IMG/VR virus record: IMGVR_UViG_3300025030_001266
Location: 1-40,691 of that record
DNA: 40,691 nucleotides
Source of the DNA: a virus
Strand: one strand, 5' to 3'
The position numbers were made by a program, and so were the translations under genes. Positions 9,400 to 16,919 of the stretch are shown in pieces. The notes under the pieces were generated by a model. That model did no database searches. It was given only the letters and a program-made list of their open reading frames with translations, and was not told where the DNA came from. Within the stretch, counting starts at the first letter, position 1. Every line of letters starts with the position of its first letter.

Positions 9400-9429
9400 T
9401 TGCTTATAAATAGATTTATCAAACATAAT
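9400..9429 (+). promoter_or_regulatory. Promoter giving a leaderless lysis transcript
   Basis: TTGCTT (9400-9405), an 18-bp spacer and CATAAT (9424-9429) match the recurrent promoter geometry of this phage. The predicted start is about 9436 and the ATG is at 9437, so the mRNA would have essentially no leader. There is no Shine-Dalgarno before the ATG. Confidence 0.5.
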
Positions 9430-9436
9430 TAAAAAC

Positions 9437-9652
9437 ATGGCAACTAACTACGACTTACTAAAAGAAACTTATGTTATTGTCGGCCGGGTAGAAACCAAAC
9501 TGGATAAAATTGATGGCCGGGTAAGCGACTTAGAAATCTGGCGGGCGGGAGTGAAAGGCCAAGTGGCAACTATTGCGGCAGTCTTTTCTATTGTAATTGG
9601 TGTCCCCATCGCATTGTTCACCGATTGGATAAGAAAAAAATTAAACACCTGA
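9437..9652 (+). CDS. XhlA-like holin-associated membrane protein
   Basis: The 71 residues match the haemolysin XhlA plan: a short amphipathic coiled coil (VIVGRVETKLDKIDGRVSDL), then one transmembrane helix (VATIAAVFSIVIGVPIALF) and a basic end (WIRKKLNT). Proteins of this type act at the inner membrane with a holin and endolysin. It lies directly before the M23 endopeptidase and one gene away from a holin-like protein, which supports a lysis role. It has its own probable leaderless promoter. Confidence 0.7.
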   Translation: MATNYDLLKETYVIVGRVETKLDKIDGRVSDLEIWRAGVKGQVATIAAVFSIVIGVPIALFTDWIRKKLNT

Positions 9653-9658
9653 TATAAT
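9650..9658 (+). promoter_or_regulatory. Extended -10 promoter for endolysin gene
   Basis: TGATATAAT combines a perfect TATAAT with the TG extended -10 motif. No good -35 lies 16-18 bp upstream. The predicted start is about 9665, next to ATG 9666, so the endolysin could be read from a leaderless mRNA. It could also be chance in AT-rich sequence. Confidence 0.4.
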
Positions 9659-9665
9659 AAAGGCA

Positions 9666-10637
9666 ATGGCAATACGGTTGTCAGACATTTTTATAGGAAA
9701 ATTTCCCCAAACGCAGGGCTTTGGAGAACGGCCAGAATATTACAAACAATTCGGACTTGCGGGACATGAAGGCGTAGATTTTGGAACCCCCAATGGTACA
9801 CCCATAATTTCAGCCACCGACGGCGTGGTGGTTAGAGACATAGACGATCCTAAGTCCGGGGCCTATGGAATACATTGTGTGGTATGGGACAAAATTCAAT
9901 CTTGTGCCACATGGTATTGTCATTTACAAGAAAACAAAGTCAATATAGGCCAAGTGGTTGTCAAAGGTCAACTTTTAGGATATTCAAACAACACGGGCAA
10001 TTCCTCTGGTCCCCATTTACATTTCAATCTTTGTCGGACAAATGCCGCTGGAGCAAGAATAGACACCGATAATGGCTACAAGGGCTTTATCAACCCCAAT
10101 GATGGCAGGATCGCCAGATGGAACATTACCAATCCTACTAAACCCACAGAGCCTAACGCCATCGTCACCCCCCCGCCTATTGTGCTTGCCAGCGACCAAA
10201 CAAAAGTAGATTTGGGTTCCCTGGGGATAATGGAAGTTCAAGCCATCCGTTCCCTCATTACTGATTTACAAAAGAACATTCCCGTTTTTGAAGCCAAAGC
10301 CAAACAACTGGATGGATTTATCTCCAAGTGGGTGGAAGAACTAAAACTCCCCACAGGAAGCAATCTGGTGGAAATCGAAGCAGACTTGGCTCAATATCTT
10401 CCTATCCTCGACACCATGCAAAAGTATCGTGATGCCATCGAGGGGGTAGTAGGACCCAGGAATGGAGACAACGCCCTTTTACAAGCACTAGGCGACTTCA
10501 AGGGCGATTCTGACAAGGCCGTCAAAGACTTGGCGGACAGAATAACAGAACTCGAAAACAAACTCACTAATCGCAAGGTTCTATTTGTGTTGCCTCTATG
10601 GAAATTCTTATTAAAGATTTATCCAAACGAGAAATGA
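9666..10637 (+). CDS. M23 family peptidoglycan endopeptidase (endolysin)
   Basis: Residues ~15-125 are an M23 (LytM/lysostaphin-type) zinc metallopeptidase: zinc ligands H34 and D38 in HEGVDFG, catalytic H86 in WYCHL, and H117-L-H119 in GPHLHF. It should cleave peptide cross-links of peptidoglycan. The C-terminal ~200 residues are helical and end in a basic, hydrophobic segment (LFVLPLWKFLLKIYPNEK) that may be a membrane anchor or wall-binding tail. There is no signal peptide, so export would rely on the adjacent holin-like proteins. The core resembles other phage M23 lysins; the helical extension is unassigned. Confidence 0.88.
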   Translation: MAIRLSDIFIGKFPQTQGFGERPEYYKQFGLAGHEGVDFGTPNGTPIISATDGVVVRDIDDPKSGAYGIHCVVWDKIQSCATWYCHLQENKVNIGQVVVKGQLLGYSNNTGNSSGPHLHFNLCRTNAAGARIDTDNGYKGFINPNDGRIARWNITNPTKPTEPNAIVTPPPIVLASDQTKVDLGSLGIMEVQAIRSLITDLQKNIPVFEAKAKQLDGFISKWVEELKLPTGSNLVEIEADLAQYLPILDTMQKYRDAIEGVVGPRNGDNALLQALGDFKGDSDKAVKDLADRITELENKLTNRKVLFVLPLWKFLLKIYPNEK

Positions 10638-10647
10638 GGTGATTTTT

Positions 10648-10872
10648 ATGATAGTCTCACAAAGATTTCAACTAATCAAACAAGACTTGATGGCATGGTT
10701 TCCTAAAGCGCTACTGTTTTTAGCACCAGCTCTAATTGCGGGTATTACTGCACTAGTCGCAAGTGTTCAGGGTCTAAATATAAACCCGATGTGGGTTGCC
10801 GTTATTGTCTGGGTTTTACAGCAAGCAACTGCATTATTAAAAGCGTATTTACAAGAATCAAAATACAAATGA
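10648..10872 (+). CDS. Holin-like small membrane protein
   Basis: The start is set by a GAGGTGA ribosome-binding site at 10637-10643 placed five bases before ATG 10648; an in-frame GTG at 10639 lies inside that site and is rejected. The 74-residue product has two hydrophobic segments (ALLFLAPALIAGITALVA and WVAVIVWVLQQATALL) with a short Gly/Asn turn and a basic C-terminus, the plan of a two-helix holin. It directly follows the endolysin gene. Its stop overlaps the next start (ATGA). Confidence 0.7.
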   Translation: MIVSQRFQLIKQDLMAWFPKALLFLAPALIAGITALVASVQGLNINPMWVAVIVWVLQQATALLKAYLQESKYK

Positions 10873-11201
10873 AACCCCCATACCAAGGCTACCGAAAATC
10901 TAAAAATAGATGGAGGCTTTGGCTCGTTGACCTCGACCACACTCTTACGGATAGTAATTGCTTTACAGCAGAAGAGTGTTTGAAAGCTAAACCCATTCAA
11001 GTAATGATAGACAAGGTTAACCAGCTTGCTATTAGAGACTATGTAATTATTTACACCGCCAGACACGACGAACTTATTCCCACTACGCTCAAATGGTTAA
11101 GGAAAAACGATGTTCATTACCACGGCATAAGTAACAACAAGGTCCCCGGATTTTATATAGACGACCGCTCTCTTACTTTTAGCGAGTTTCTAAAGTTATG
11201 A
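10869..11201 (+). CDS. HAD-superfamily phosphatase
   Basis: The start is ATG 10869, overlapping the holin stop. The 110-residue protein has HAD motif I, DLDHT at residues 21-25 (D21 nucleophile, D23 general acid), a motif II-like Thr in IIYTARHDE, and motif IV IDDRS near the C-terminus. The layout resembles the phosphatase domain of polynucleotide kinase/phosphatase and small phage HAD proteins without a cap domain. The substrate is unknown; 3'-phosphate repair of nucleic acid or nucleotide dephosphorylation are possible. Position between lysis genes and an HNH-like gene gives no decisive clue. Confidence 0.75.
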   Translation: MKPPYQGYRKSKNRWRLWLVDLDHTLTDSNCFTAEECLKAKPIQVMIDKVNQLAIRDYVIIYTARHDELIPTTLKWLRKNDVHYHGISNNKVPGFYIDDRSLTFSEFLKL

Positions 11202-11869
11202 GCCCAGACCGCATCAGGGATTGGAAACGGGCCTATGATCCAGATTATGACGTGGAAAATCCGGAATATCCTCAACGGATAGATTTGTCTTCCGCTCAAA
11301 AGAATTGGATTAAAAGAGCTTGGACATGGGCCTCTACTATCCTCTTGGGAATGTCGGAAGAGGTCTTGCCGGATGCGGTTTTCCGGTACAACGAAGAAAG
11401 GGGTATTCATTACGTTCCCGCTATTAAACCCGACCTCAATCATATCCGACCTGTAGGGGAAAGTTTGAGATTAGATGGCAATGATGGCTACAACGACCCC
11501 CGCAATGTCGTTCCTGTTAGCAGGAGAACCCATACAGGTTTAGGAGTACATGAGTCCGAAGCTGAAGACGAAACCATAATTCACCCTGATACTTATAGAG
11601 CCAGAAGCGGTTGGGGAGCTTGGTATCGGGGGGGACGAAAGGGTCCAAATCCCATGCAAGAACTCCACGAAGAAAGAAAAGGGAAAACCGAAAGGGGCGA
11701 GGGGTATCATGACACAGCTTATGATGAACATTTCGAGAAACTGACTGACCAAGTAGTCACCGTTTACACTGCTACCCATCCCAAAGACAAATGGCCCAAA
11801 CATCCCAAAGAGAAAAAACCGAAAAATACCTGGGATCCCGTTCTGATGAGATGGAGAGAGGGGGAGTAA
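11198..11869 (+). CDS. HNH-like nuclease candidate
   Basis: The 223-residue protein contains a possible betabeta-alpha-metal core near residues 80-115: DLNHIRPVGESLRLDGND then DPRNVVPVSRRTHTG, with N-H, D-x-x-N and a distal H at the spacings expected of HNH domains that lack zinc cysteines. The remainder is basic, Trp-rich and has a Lys/Pro-rich C-terminus. It begins in an ATGA overlap with the HAD gene. A role in genome maintenance or packaging is possible. I cannot confirm activity from motifs alone. Confidence 0.5.
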   Translation: MSPDRIRDWKRAYDPDYDVENPEYPQRIDLSSAQKNWIKRAWTWASTILLGMSEEVLPDAVFRYNEERGIHYVPAIKPDLNHIRPVGESLRLDGNDGYNDPRNVVPVSRRTHTGLGVHESEAEDETIIHPDTYRARSGWGAWYRGGRKGPNPMQELHEERKGKTERGEGYHDTAYDEHFEKLTDQVVTVYTATHPKDKWPKHPKEKKPKNTWDPVLMRWREGE

Positions 11870-11878
11870 AATAATATA

Positions 11879-11995
11879 ATGAAAGAAACACCACTTGGCA
11901 TGAACAGAAGAACGGCTCTTAAATGGGGCTTGTTAGGATTGGAAACAATCGCTCTAGGAAAAAGCAATCGATTATTTTTCTGGAAATCGTTATAA
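11879..11995 (+). CDS. 38-residue ORF with Tat-like N-terminus
   Basis: The frame encodes MNRRTALKWGLLGLE preceded by MKETPLG, i.e. a twin-arginine followed by a short hydrophobic run, and then a basic end. A GGGGGAG stretch lies about 13 bases upstream. It resembles the start of a Tat signal peptide with no mature domain, so it is a remnant, a micropeptide or coincidence. It is the last plus-strand frame before the convergent minus-strand operon, whose last stop is only 8 bp away. Confidence 0.3.
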   Translation: MKETPLGMNRRTALKWGLLGLETIALGKSNRLFFWKSL

Positions 11996-12003
11996 TTCGA
12001 CTT

Positions 12004-12087
12004 TCAAAATAGAATCTTGATTAAAGTCTTTTTCTGCTCTAATCCTTTAGTCTTTGCTTTCTTCTCTACTGATGGTGATTTAGTCAT
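12004..12087 (-). CDS. 27-residue basic micropeptide
   Basis: A strong AGGAGA ribosome-binding site precedes the ATG at 12087 with ideal spacing, and the ATG overlaps the TGA of the upstream 30-residue ORF (ATGA). The product is Lys-rich (KSPSVEKKAKTKGLEQKK) with a short hydrophobic end. Length alone would not justify a call; the ribosome-binding site and coupling do. Function is unknown. It is the promoter-distal end of the minus-strand operon. Confidence 0.45.
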   Translation of the reverse strand: MTKSPSVEKKAKTKGLEQKKTLIKILF

Positions 12088-12176
12088 GGTTTTTCTCCTG
12101 GTATCATCCATTTATTTGAGGTGTCTATCCAAACGGGATTTACTATTTCCTTTACTACGGTTTGTGGACTTCCCAT
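12084..12176 (-). CDS. 30-residue micropeptide
   Basis: The frame runs from ATG 12176, preceded by an AGGA-type site six to seven bases upstream, to a TGA that overlaps the next ATG. The product is uncharged to mildly acidic with Trp at two places (NPVWIDTSNKWMIPGEKP). The frame is open further upstream, so a longer product with a non-ATG start is possible. Function is unknown; support comes from its junction with the next small ORF. Confidence 0.4.
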   Translation of the reverse strand: MGSPQTVVKEIVNPVWIDTSNKWMIPGEKP

Positions 12177-12189
12177 TTTTAGTCCTAAT

Positions 12190-12465
12190 TCAAAACCCGT
12201 AAGATAACAATATTCCCAATGTTTTCCTTTTGTCTTTGTAGGTAGTAATTGCTATACTGGGTCTGTTTACTTCACCCGCCAAGGTCGCACCGAGGCGGGG
12301 TCTTTGTTTAATGGATTTATTCTGTCCCTTGGGGTTTGTGAATTTGGACTCGCAATATTTCCCTTTTCTAGCTGTTTCGCACTCAATACAAACACACTCT
12401 CCTGGATGTGAATTGGGCCAGCGATCAACTTCGGAGACTATCTTAATTTTCTTCTTGCTTGTCAT
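12190..12465 (-). CDS. Cys-containing hypothetical protein
   Basis: The 91-residue product has a Lys-rich start, then HPGECVCIECETARKGKYC, four Cys that could bind zinc, followed by a basic region. It overlaps the end of the upstream gene by 23 bp. The ribosome-binding site is weak. A GC-rich plus-strand hairpin is embedded in this gene (12275-12309). A zinc-binding nucleic-acid-associated role is conceivable, but I recognise no family. Confidence 0.5.
   Translation of the reverse strand: MTSKKKIKIVSEVDRWPNSHPGECVCIECETARKGKYCESKFTNPKGQNKSIKQRPRLGATLAGEVNRPSIAITTYKDKRKTLGILLSYGF
12275..12309 (+). terminator. Plus-strand intrinsic terminator candidate
   Basis: CCCGCC (12275-12280) pairs with GGCGGG (12294-12299). 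Inside the loop GGT can pair with ACC around CGC, extending the structure. TCTTTGTTT follows on the plus strand. It would stop rightward transcription 280 bp past the last rightward gene, inside the antisense minus-strand gene. The T-tract is interrupted, so termination may be partial. Confidence 0.45.
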
Positions 12466-12913
12466 TTTCTTTCAAACTAGATAACTTTTGGAGGCGGTCA
12501 GGCCAAACTCCTTTATCTATCGCCTCCCAACTCATTGCTCCCCAAACTTCATCACTTGCATTCCGCCACTCCCTGACAACATCCTTCCCCCAACTGGTAG
12601 GGCGGGATTTTATCGCTCGGGAAAGAATTTTTATCCAATCTAACCGTGCCAAATCAAATCTAACCGCCCCCACCACTCGGTCTATTTCAGATTGAAGAAG
12701 ATCATCTAGTTTGCTGATAGCAAGAGAGTATTCGTCTTTCATGTCTGCCGATATGAGCATACCATTCATAATTCTTGTATAAATTTCGGCCCAGCGAAGA
12801 TTAGTCAAGAACAGATAATCTTTAATGATTTTCTCCCGCTTTCCGGCGTTTTGTTTTATATTATCAAAGGGAGTCTTGGGATTAGTTTTCATTTTATTTG
12901 TTGGGTTGGTCAT
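12443..12913 (-). CDS. Hypothetical helical protein
   Basis: The start ATG at 12913 has AAGGAGAAAT immediately upstream, which decides against the longer frame reaching 13033. The 156-residue product is helical and charged, with WAEIYTRIMNGMLI and ALARLDWIK-like segments, and ends in a Lys/Glu-rich tail. No motif or membrane segment is recognised. It overlaps the upstream YopX-like gene by 20 bp and the downstream gene by 23 bp, so it belongs to the compact early-type operon. Confidence 0.6.
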   Translation of the reverse strand: MTNPTNKMKTNPKTPFDNIKQNAGKREKIIKDYLFLTNLRWAEIYTRIMNGMLISADMKDEYSLAISKLDDLLQSEIDRVVGAVRFDLARLDWIKILSRAIKSRPTSWGKDVVREWRNASDEVWGAMSWEAIDKGVWPDRLQKLSSLKENDKQEEN

Positions 12914-13325
12914 ATTTCTCCTTAAATAATTCTGGGTTTTCGTAGATATTACCGATAACTTCAAAATCCCACAGACTATCGACATTACAATTACAAACCC
13001 TCCCCAAAATATCACTAAAAAAACAGTCCCCAAACTCCATACTTACTAGAGACTTTCTTTCCATCAATTTGAAACTTGCATTGCACCACAAAACATCAAA
13101 CTCACATTCCTTGTGTAAAACAATATCCCCCTCATATATCTCTTTACCGTTTTTATCTTTTAAGCCTGTGAATTGCATGAGTTCAAATTCTCCACTTGAT
13201 TCTTTGGTATGATCTTGACGGAAAAATAACAGACCTTCACTTTCCTCGGTCAGAATTCCATAATTAGCAAACTCTGTCATTTCCTTATTCTTTTTATCCC
13301 AAGCTCTAAAGCGAATGCTACGCAT
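12894..13325 (-). CDS. YopX-family phage protein
   Basis: The start is ATG 13325 (MRSIRFRAWDKKNKEM), preceded by GAAAGG six bases upstream. The 143-residue product shows the YopX pattern: N-terminal IRFRAWDKKNKEM, then LMQFTGLKDKNGKEIYEGDIV, and a C-terminal EVIGNIYENPEL. YopX proteins are common accessory proteins of phages of diverse hosts; their biochemical role is not established. It sits between an HNH gene and a hypothetical gene in the minus-strand operon. Confidence 0.85.
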   Translation of the reverse strand: MRSIRFRAWDKKNKEMTEFANYGILTEESEGLLFFRQDHTKESSGEFELMQFTGLKDKNGKEIYEGDIVLHKECEFDVLWCNASFKLMERKSLVSMEFGDCFFSDILGRVCNCNVDSLWDFEVIGNIYENPELFKEKYDQPNK

Positions 13326-13689
13326 TTTTAGCCTTTCTAGCCCTGATAGTTTCCCAGAGCTTATATCCATGTCCATCAAATTTTCTGTGGCAAGAAGTAC
13401 ATAATCTTTTCCAATCTGATAAGTCCCGCAAATAATGTTTACTTTTACTAGCCCATTCGTATTTCCTTTTTCTATAAGAGTGGCAAGTTACACAATATCT
13501 TGGTTCTCCTAAATATCTTTTGACCCAATCATGCAAAGCTCCATAACCAACAGCATCGCCCTTCCATATAGGATTTTCTTCACCAACCATACCTTTATGT
13601 CCTTTCTGGAATACACCAGAATTAGATTTTGACTTTGCTCTGTCGTATTGACCTCGTTTTGGATACCTTTTTATTTCTCTTGTTTTCAT
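13318..13689 (-). CDS. HNH endonuclease-like zinc protein
   Basis: The 123-residue product has an N-terminal basic region with FQKGHKGMVGEENPIWKGD, a NUMOD3-like DNA-contact segment, and a C-terminal zinc/HNH-like core: RYCVTCHS, then WASKSKHYLRDLSDWKRLC and TSCHRKFDGH. The paired C-x-x-C motifs with the intervening Asp-Trp match small phage homing-type nucleases. It is one of several HNH genes in the window. The ATG at 13689 overlaps the stop of the upstream 58-codon gene. Confidence 0.75.
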   Translation of the reverse strand: MKTREIKRYPKRGQYDRAKSKSNSGVFQKGHKGMVGEENPIWKGDAVGYGALHDWVKRYLGEPRYCVTCHSYRKRKYEWASKSKHYLRDLSDWKRLCTSCHRKFDGHGYKLWETIRARKAKNA

Positions 13690-13862
13690 GTCTGTTTTTT
13701 GGTGGAAAGAAAATTAAAAGCGTCTTCTACTTTTTTTAGATCATCACTATTCAATGTCCAAACCCCAACACTATTGCCTTTTACTTGTAAGTGAAGATTA
13801 AGTGTACTAAATATCTCCTTCCGTATTTTCTTTGCCCATTTCTCTTTATTAGTAAGTTTCAT
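13686..13862 (-). CDS. 58-residue hypothetical protein
   Basis: A strong AGGA site (GGAGGAAATAAA) lies directly upstream of ATG 13862, and the TGA overlaps the next ATG. The product is amphipathic with a basic N-terminal helix (TNKEKWAKKIRKEIF) and a C-terminal DDLKKVEDAFNFL helix, consistent with a small alpha/beta protein. The ATG also overlaps the TGA of the preceding zinc protein. Both junctions are ATGA type, so the pair is translated in series. Function is unknown. Confidence 0.65.
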   Translation of the reverse strand: MKLTNKEKWAKKIRKEIFSTLNLHLQVKGNSVGVWTLNSDDLKKVEDAFNFLSTKKQT

Positions 13863-14002
13863 TTTATTTCCTCCGCACGGACTTGGATAACTCCTTTTGA
13901 AAGGGGGAGAGAGATATCAATCCCACAGTCTTGACATTTTCTCCCCCCCTTAATTTTTAAGTTAATATATCGCTCGTGCCTTTTTTGTTTATCGTATGCC
14001 AT
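13859..14002 (-). CDS. 47-residue CxxC protein
   Basis: The frame starts at ATG 14002 inside the end of the transglycosylase gene and stops in an ATGA overlap with the next gene. The product is basic at the N-terminus and carries RKCQDCGIDI, a single C-x-x-C-G knuckle that could bind zinc as a dimer or with other ligands, followed by a short beta-like segment. Function is unknown; coupling on both sides is the main support. Confidence 0.55.
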   Translation of the reverse strand: MAYDKQKRHERYINLKIKGGRKCQDCGIDISLPLSKGVIQVRAEEIK

Positions 14003-14459
14003 GGCATTTTATTGAGCTGGCCCAGGGCTGATACCCGCGCTTGAGAAATAACTGATAACCAATGTCAATATTGTCGCGCCAATCAAGAAGCCGAGACATA
14101 GGTATCCCGTGTACTGGAGCAATTTGGAGTAATCCTCCATCCCCCGTTTTACTGATAACTGTGGGGCGAAAACTACTTTCGCAAGCGATGATTTTAAGTA
14201 TCTTTTGACAGCTCCATTTGAATCTGGGGTCGCAGACATATCTTTTAATTTCTTCCACTTCTCTGCTTCTTTGGTTACCGGTCGCAGAAAGTTTGGGTCT
14301 ACCCGGATTTTCTCTGGTGCCGTAGATTTGTAATGTTTGAGGGTAGGCATACTTTACTGATGAATCAGCCAAATAACCAGCATGAGCAGTAGCAACCCCA
14401 GCAAGAATCCCTGCACCAAGGCCGATAAGGATAAGTCCCAAAATTGTTTCATGTCGCAT
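13989..14459 (-). CDS. Lytic transglycosylase-like protein
   Basis: The 156-residue product has an N-terminal hydrophobic signal or anchor (ILGLILIGLGAGILAGVATAHA) and a C-terminal lysozyme-like domain: catalytic E94 in ACESSFRPT, then TGDGGLLQIAP, and DNIDIGYQLFLKRGYQPW. This is the SLT/goose-type arrangement, cleaving glycan strands outside the inner membrane. An AAAGG site precedes ATG 14459. Unusually for a lysis-type enzyme it lies in the replication operon, not with the M23 lysin, so it may serve superinfection, egress or virion assembly. Confidence 0.75.
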   Translation of the reverse strand: MRHETILGLILIGLGAGILAGVATAHAGYLADSSVKYAYPQTLQIYGTRENPGRPKLSATGNQRSREVEEIKRYVCDPRFKWSCQKILKIIACESSFRPTVISKTGDGGLLQIAPVHGIPMSRLLDWRDNIDIGYQLFLKRGYQPWASSIKCHGIR

Positions 14460-15225
14460 TTTTCCTTTCTTTTTCTTTGAAATACTCTGTCTTCATAAAC
14501 TGCTGCCATTCCCATAGCTTTTTTGCGCTCAAAAAAGCCTCAAAACATTTATCTATATTATTAGCCGTCTTAAACTCAAACGATCCGTCCCGGCCGATCC
14601 GGATGATCCCCTGATGTTTGTATTTCTCTTGAGGGAACTCTTCCTGCCGGGCAATTCCATAAGAAGATAACTGAATAAAATATTCGTCATATATTCCAGT
14701 AGATGTTTTTATATCTCCCAAAAACAGTTCACCATTCACCTTGGCTACAAAATCCAGCGTCCCGCAATATCCATGAATTTTGGAGTATACCGGCTGTTCA
14801 GACAAAAGGAAATTTACTTTATGTTCTTCTTTCCAGGCCAAGAAATTATTGATGGAATCCCGCAACTGTTGGTTGATTGGCATTTCTGGGTTCTCACCTT
14901 TTATGTGTTTGCTGATCCACTCGTGTACCATGCTGCCAATATCGGCAGTCTCTTGCTTGCGTGTCATGTGAGCTTTTCTGGCTGTCGTAAAAAGACTGTT
15001 TAGTTGAATTTCGTCATAAGATACTCCTGGTTTGATATTCGCCACCAAATAGTCTACCGCTTGTCCGGCGGCCCAGTTAATAAGCGCCGGCTTATTTATA
15101 ACCGACAAGACAGTAGTCACACTGGGAATCTTTTTGCCTTCTGGCAAAAGAGTGTAGACATGCCGGAAAGAATCGAACTCCAATTTAATCTTACCCTTAT
15201 ATAATTCAAGAAGAGTTTTAGCCAT
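14449..15225 (-). CDS. PD-(D/E)XK exonuclease-like protein (RecB/Cas4-like)
   Basis: The 258-residue protein carries the full PD-(D/E)XK set in order: H101 in VHEW, E143 in SEQPVYS, D158 in GTLDFV, D171-x-K173 in LGDIKTS, and Q185-x-x-x-Y in QLSSYG. This matches PDDEXK_1 nucleases such as RecB C-terminal domains and Cas4. No Cys cluster for an iron-sulfur site is evident. In phages such proteins act in recombination or DNA processing beside ssDNA-binding proteins, as here. Substrate polarity cannot be told from sequence. Confidence 0.8.
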   Translation of the reverse strand: MAKTLLELYKGKIKLEFDSFRHVYTLLPEGKKIPSVTTVLSVINKPALINWAAGQAVDYLVANIKPGVSYDEIQLNSLFTTARKAHMTRKQETADIGSMVHEWISKHIKGENPEMPINQQLRDSINNFLAWKEEHKVNFLLSEQPVYSKIHGYCGTLDFVAKVNGELFLGDIKTSTGIYDEYFIQLSSYGIARQEEFPQEKYKHQGIIRIGRDGSFEFKTANNIDKCFEAFLSAKKLWEWQQFMKTEYFKEKERKNAT

Positions 15226-15682
15226 GTCTCTTATTTTTATAATTGTCAGTTAATTTGTGACAGTCTAAACAAAGAGTTACTCCATTATCCAAAATATAAC
15301 GCAACCCTGGATGTTGAGACCAAGACTTAATATGATGGGCCTCTAGATAACATCCCCGATTACCACAAGTTTGACATGTCCAGTTATCCCTCTGAAAAAT
15401 ATTACTTAACCATTGTTTGTAATTTTTGTCACGAATATGTATATATCTTTTATATTTCTTTCGTCCAACCCTGTCATACCTTTTTATTTGAGCAGTAGAC
15501 ATTTTTTCAATAGCTTTTTTGGTTGGATGTTTTCCCTTGTGGGCGAGAACAGCCGCATCTCTAGTTTTTTGTGATGGAACTCGTCCTTTCATCACCACAG
15601 AAATTTTTGCACCAGCCATTTTATAGCTTTCCTCCGTGCGAAATCCGGAATGATTCCTTTGAAATCCTTGTTTACCTTTCAT
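15218..15682 (-). CDS. HNH homing-type endonuclease
   Basis: The chosen start is ATG 15682, preceded by GGAG with good spacing; a longer Arg-rich frame to 15784 overlaps the upstream gene and looks like a shadow. The 154-residue product has an N-terminal NUMOD3-like region ([23 protein letters not shown]) and a C-terminal HNH core: [30 protein letters not shown]. It resembles the HNH proteins at 32894 and 39221. It probably makes site-specific nicks or breaks and spreads by homing. Confidence 0.85.
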   Translation of the reverse strand: MKGKQGFQRNHSGFRTEESYKMAGAKISVVMKGRVPSQKTRDAAVLAHKGKHPTKKAIEKMSTAQIKRYDRVGRKKYKRYIHIRDKNYKQWLSNIFQRDNWTCQTCGNRGCYLEAHHIKSWSQHPGLRYILDNGVTLCLDCHKLTDNYKNKRHG

Positions 15683-15737
15683 AAGTTTCTCCATTCTGGC
15701 CGCCATCCTGCCCGGTTGACGGCCAGCAAGCAGAATC

Positions 15738-16316
15738 CTATGCTTTGACCTTTTTGGCCACCGCTTTGTCCATTTCTGCCTCAAAGTCCTCTCCGGAATC
15801 GACTACTGCCGGAGCGCTTTTCCTGACCGCTTCTTTACGGTTGGACGCAAACTCGCTGTCATCATACTTTTCGAGTTGCTTATCCGCTTTGGAAAATGAC
15901 AAGATTTTGTTGCCGATACTGCCATCCTCGCGGTTCTTCTGTCCTACCAACAGGCACAACTGTTTACCCAAAAGGTCTGTTTCGTCGAAGACCTCTACCT
16001 CTGCTGGTTCAAGTTCGTGACCAAAGACCGCGGCTACCAGCTGGGTTAAATTGGTTGACTTCTTTGATCCGACAGGAGAAAACTTAGTGGTTGTTTGCAA
16101 CCACAGTCTCCGTCCTCTTGCTGGAACTTCTATGTCACCTTCAGGAATCATCTTGTCGTTATTTAGCACAACGAAAGTAAACTTAACCTGATCTTGGGGA
16201 TTCGAGGTTCCGTACTCTGTGCCGGTAAATGGTTTAGCCTCATATATTTCGGCAGTATATTTATCAGCAGGCAAAGCCTCAAAAACTCGTCCTTCACTCA
16301 CTACATATTTTCCCAT
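15738..16316 (-). CDS. Possible ssDNA-binding/recombination accessory protein
   Basis: The start is ATG 16316, four bases after an AGGTGA-ATAGTTG context; a TTG at 16319 is an alternative. The 192-residue product has a beta-rich N-terminal half ([35 protein letters not shown]), a central [14 protein letters not shown] helix and an acidic, then Lys-rich C-terminal tail. The overall plan recalls DUF669/ssDNA-binding proteins encoded next to PD-(D/E)XK nucleases and primases in phages. No motif proves it, so the function is an inference from fold pattern and neighbourhood. Confidence 0.5.
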   Translation of the reverse strand: MGKYVVSEGRVFEALPADKYTAEIYEAKPFTGTEYGTSNPQDQVKFTFVVLNNDKMIPEGDIEVPARGRRLWLQTTTKFSPVGSKKSTNLTQLVAAVFGHELEPAEVEVFDETDLLGKQLCLLVGQKNREDGSIGNKILSFSKADKQLEKYDDSEFASNRKEAVRKSAPAVVDSGEDFEAEMDKAVAKKVKA

Positions 16317-16319
16317 CAA

Positions 16320-16919
16320 CTATTCACCTCCCCCCGCAAAGCTGTAAAGGTAATTAACAGCGTTGTTCATTACCGATAAGTCTTCCTTAAAATTTCCGAT
16401 TGCGGAATTACAATGTCTGCATAATAATTTCCTTAATTGTCCACTCTGATGGTTATGGTCAACAAAAGCTCGGCTCTCGTCAGTCCTTTTAACATCCATT
16501 GATATTTCATGTAAACAAATAGCACATTGGCCATTCTGTTTTTTAAGCATATCTAGGAGAAAATCTATATTAACCCCATATGCTTTCTTATAGTGATATT
16601 CTTTATAAAGATTTTCGTGGGTCAGATAATGTTTTTTCTGTTTTTCAAGAATTAAATCACGATTCTTCAAATGATAAACTTTACCTAACTCCTTGAATTT
16701 GTCCTTGTGGGTTAAATAATATTCTCTTTTGTATTTAAGTATCTTGTCCCTGTTTACTAAATAGTATTCCTTTTTATGTTCAGCACATTTTAAGGAAGAT
16801 TTTTTATAAATTCCTTTAATTTTTTCGGGATGGGCTACGCGGTATTTTTTATCATATTCTTTGAAATATTCTTTGTTAGCCATACGATATCTTTTTCTAT
16901 ATTCTTTCTCGTTAAACAT
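16320..16919 (-). CDS. Endonuclease VII-like recombination endonuclease
   Basis: The start is ATG 16919, preceded by AAGGAG seven bases upstream; the longer frame to 17018 would overlap the upstream gene heavily. The N-terminal ~110 residues contain degenerate repeats of a K-x-Y-Y-x-x-N/H-x-D-K unit, a basic helical stretch. The C-terminal domain (~115-195) is EndoVII-like: QNGQCAICLHEI, then AFVDHNHQSGQLRKLLCRHC and NSAIGNF, giving the C-x-x-C ... DHNH ... C-x-x-C signature. T4 EndoVII resolves branched DNA before packaging; homing relatives share the domain. Repeats point to the homing-type subset. Confidence 0.82.
   Translation of the reverse strand: MFNEKEYRKRYRMANKEYFKEYDKKYRVAHPEKIKGIYKKSSLKCAEHKKEYYLVNRDKILKYKREYYLTHKDKFKELGKVYHLKNRDLILEKQKKHYLTHENLYKEYHYKKAYGVNIDFLLDMLKKQNGQCAICLHEISMDVKRTDESRAFVDHNHQSGQLRKLLCRHCNSAIGNFKEDLSVMNNAVNYLYSFAGGGE

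Noticed and set aside
12017-12202. 61-residue plus-strand hydrophobic frame
   Set aside because: It is antisense to the two micropeptide genes, which have ribosome-binding sites and coupled junctions.
12240-12320. A tRNA-like fold around the GC-rich hairpin
   Set aside because: No acceptor stem, T-loop or anticodon pattern; only a single hairpin is present.
14009-14350. 113-residue minus-strand frame with a hydrophobic segment
   Set aside because: It overlaps the transglycosylase gene on the same strand, whose catalytic motifs are intact, and it has no Shine-Dalgarno. It may still merit a conservation test.
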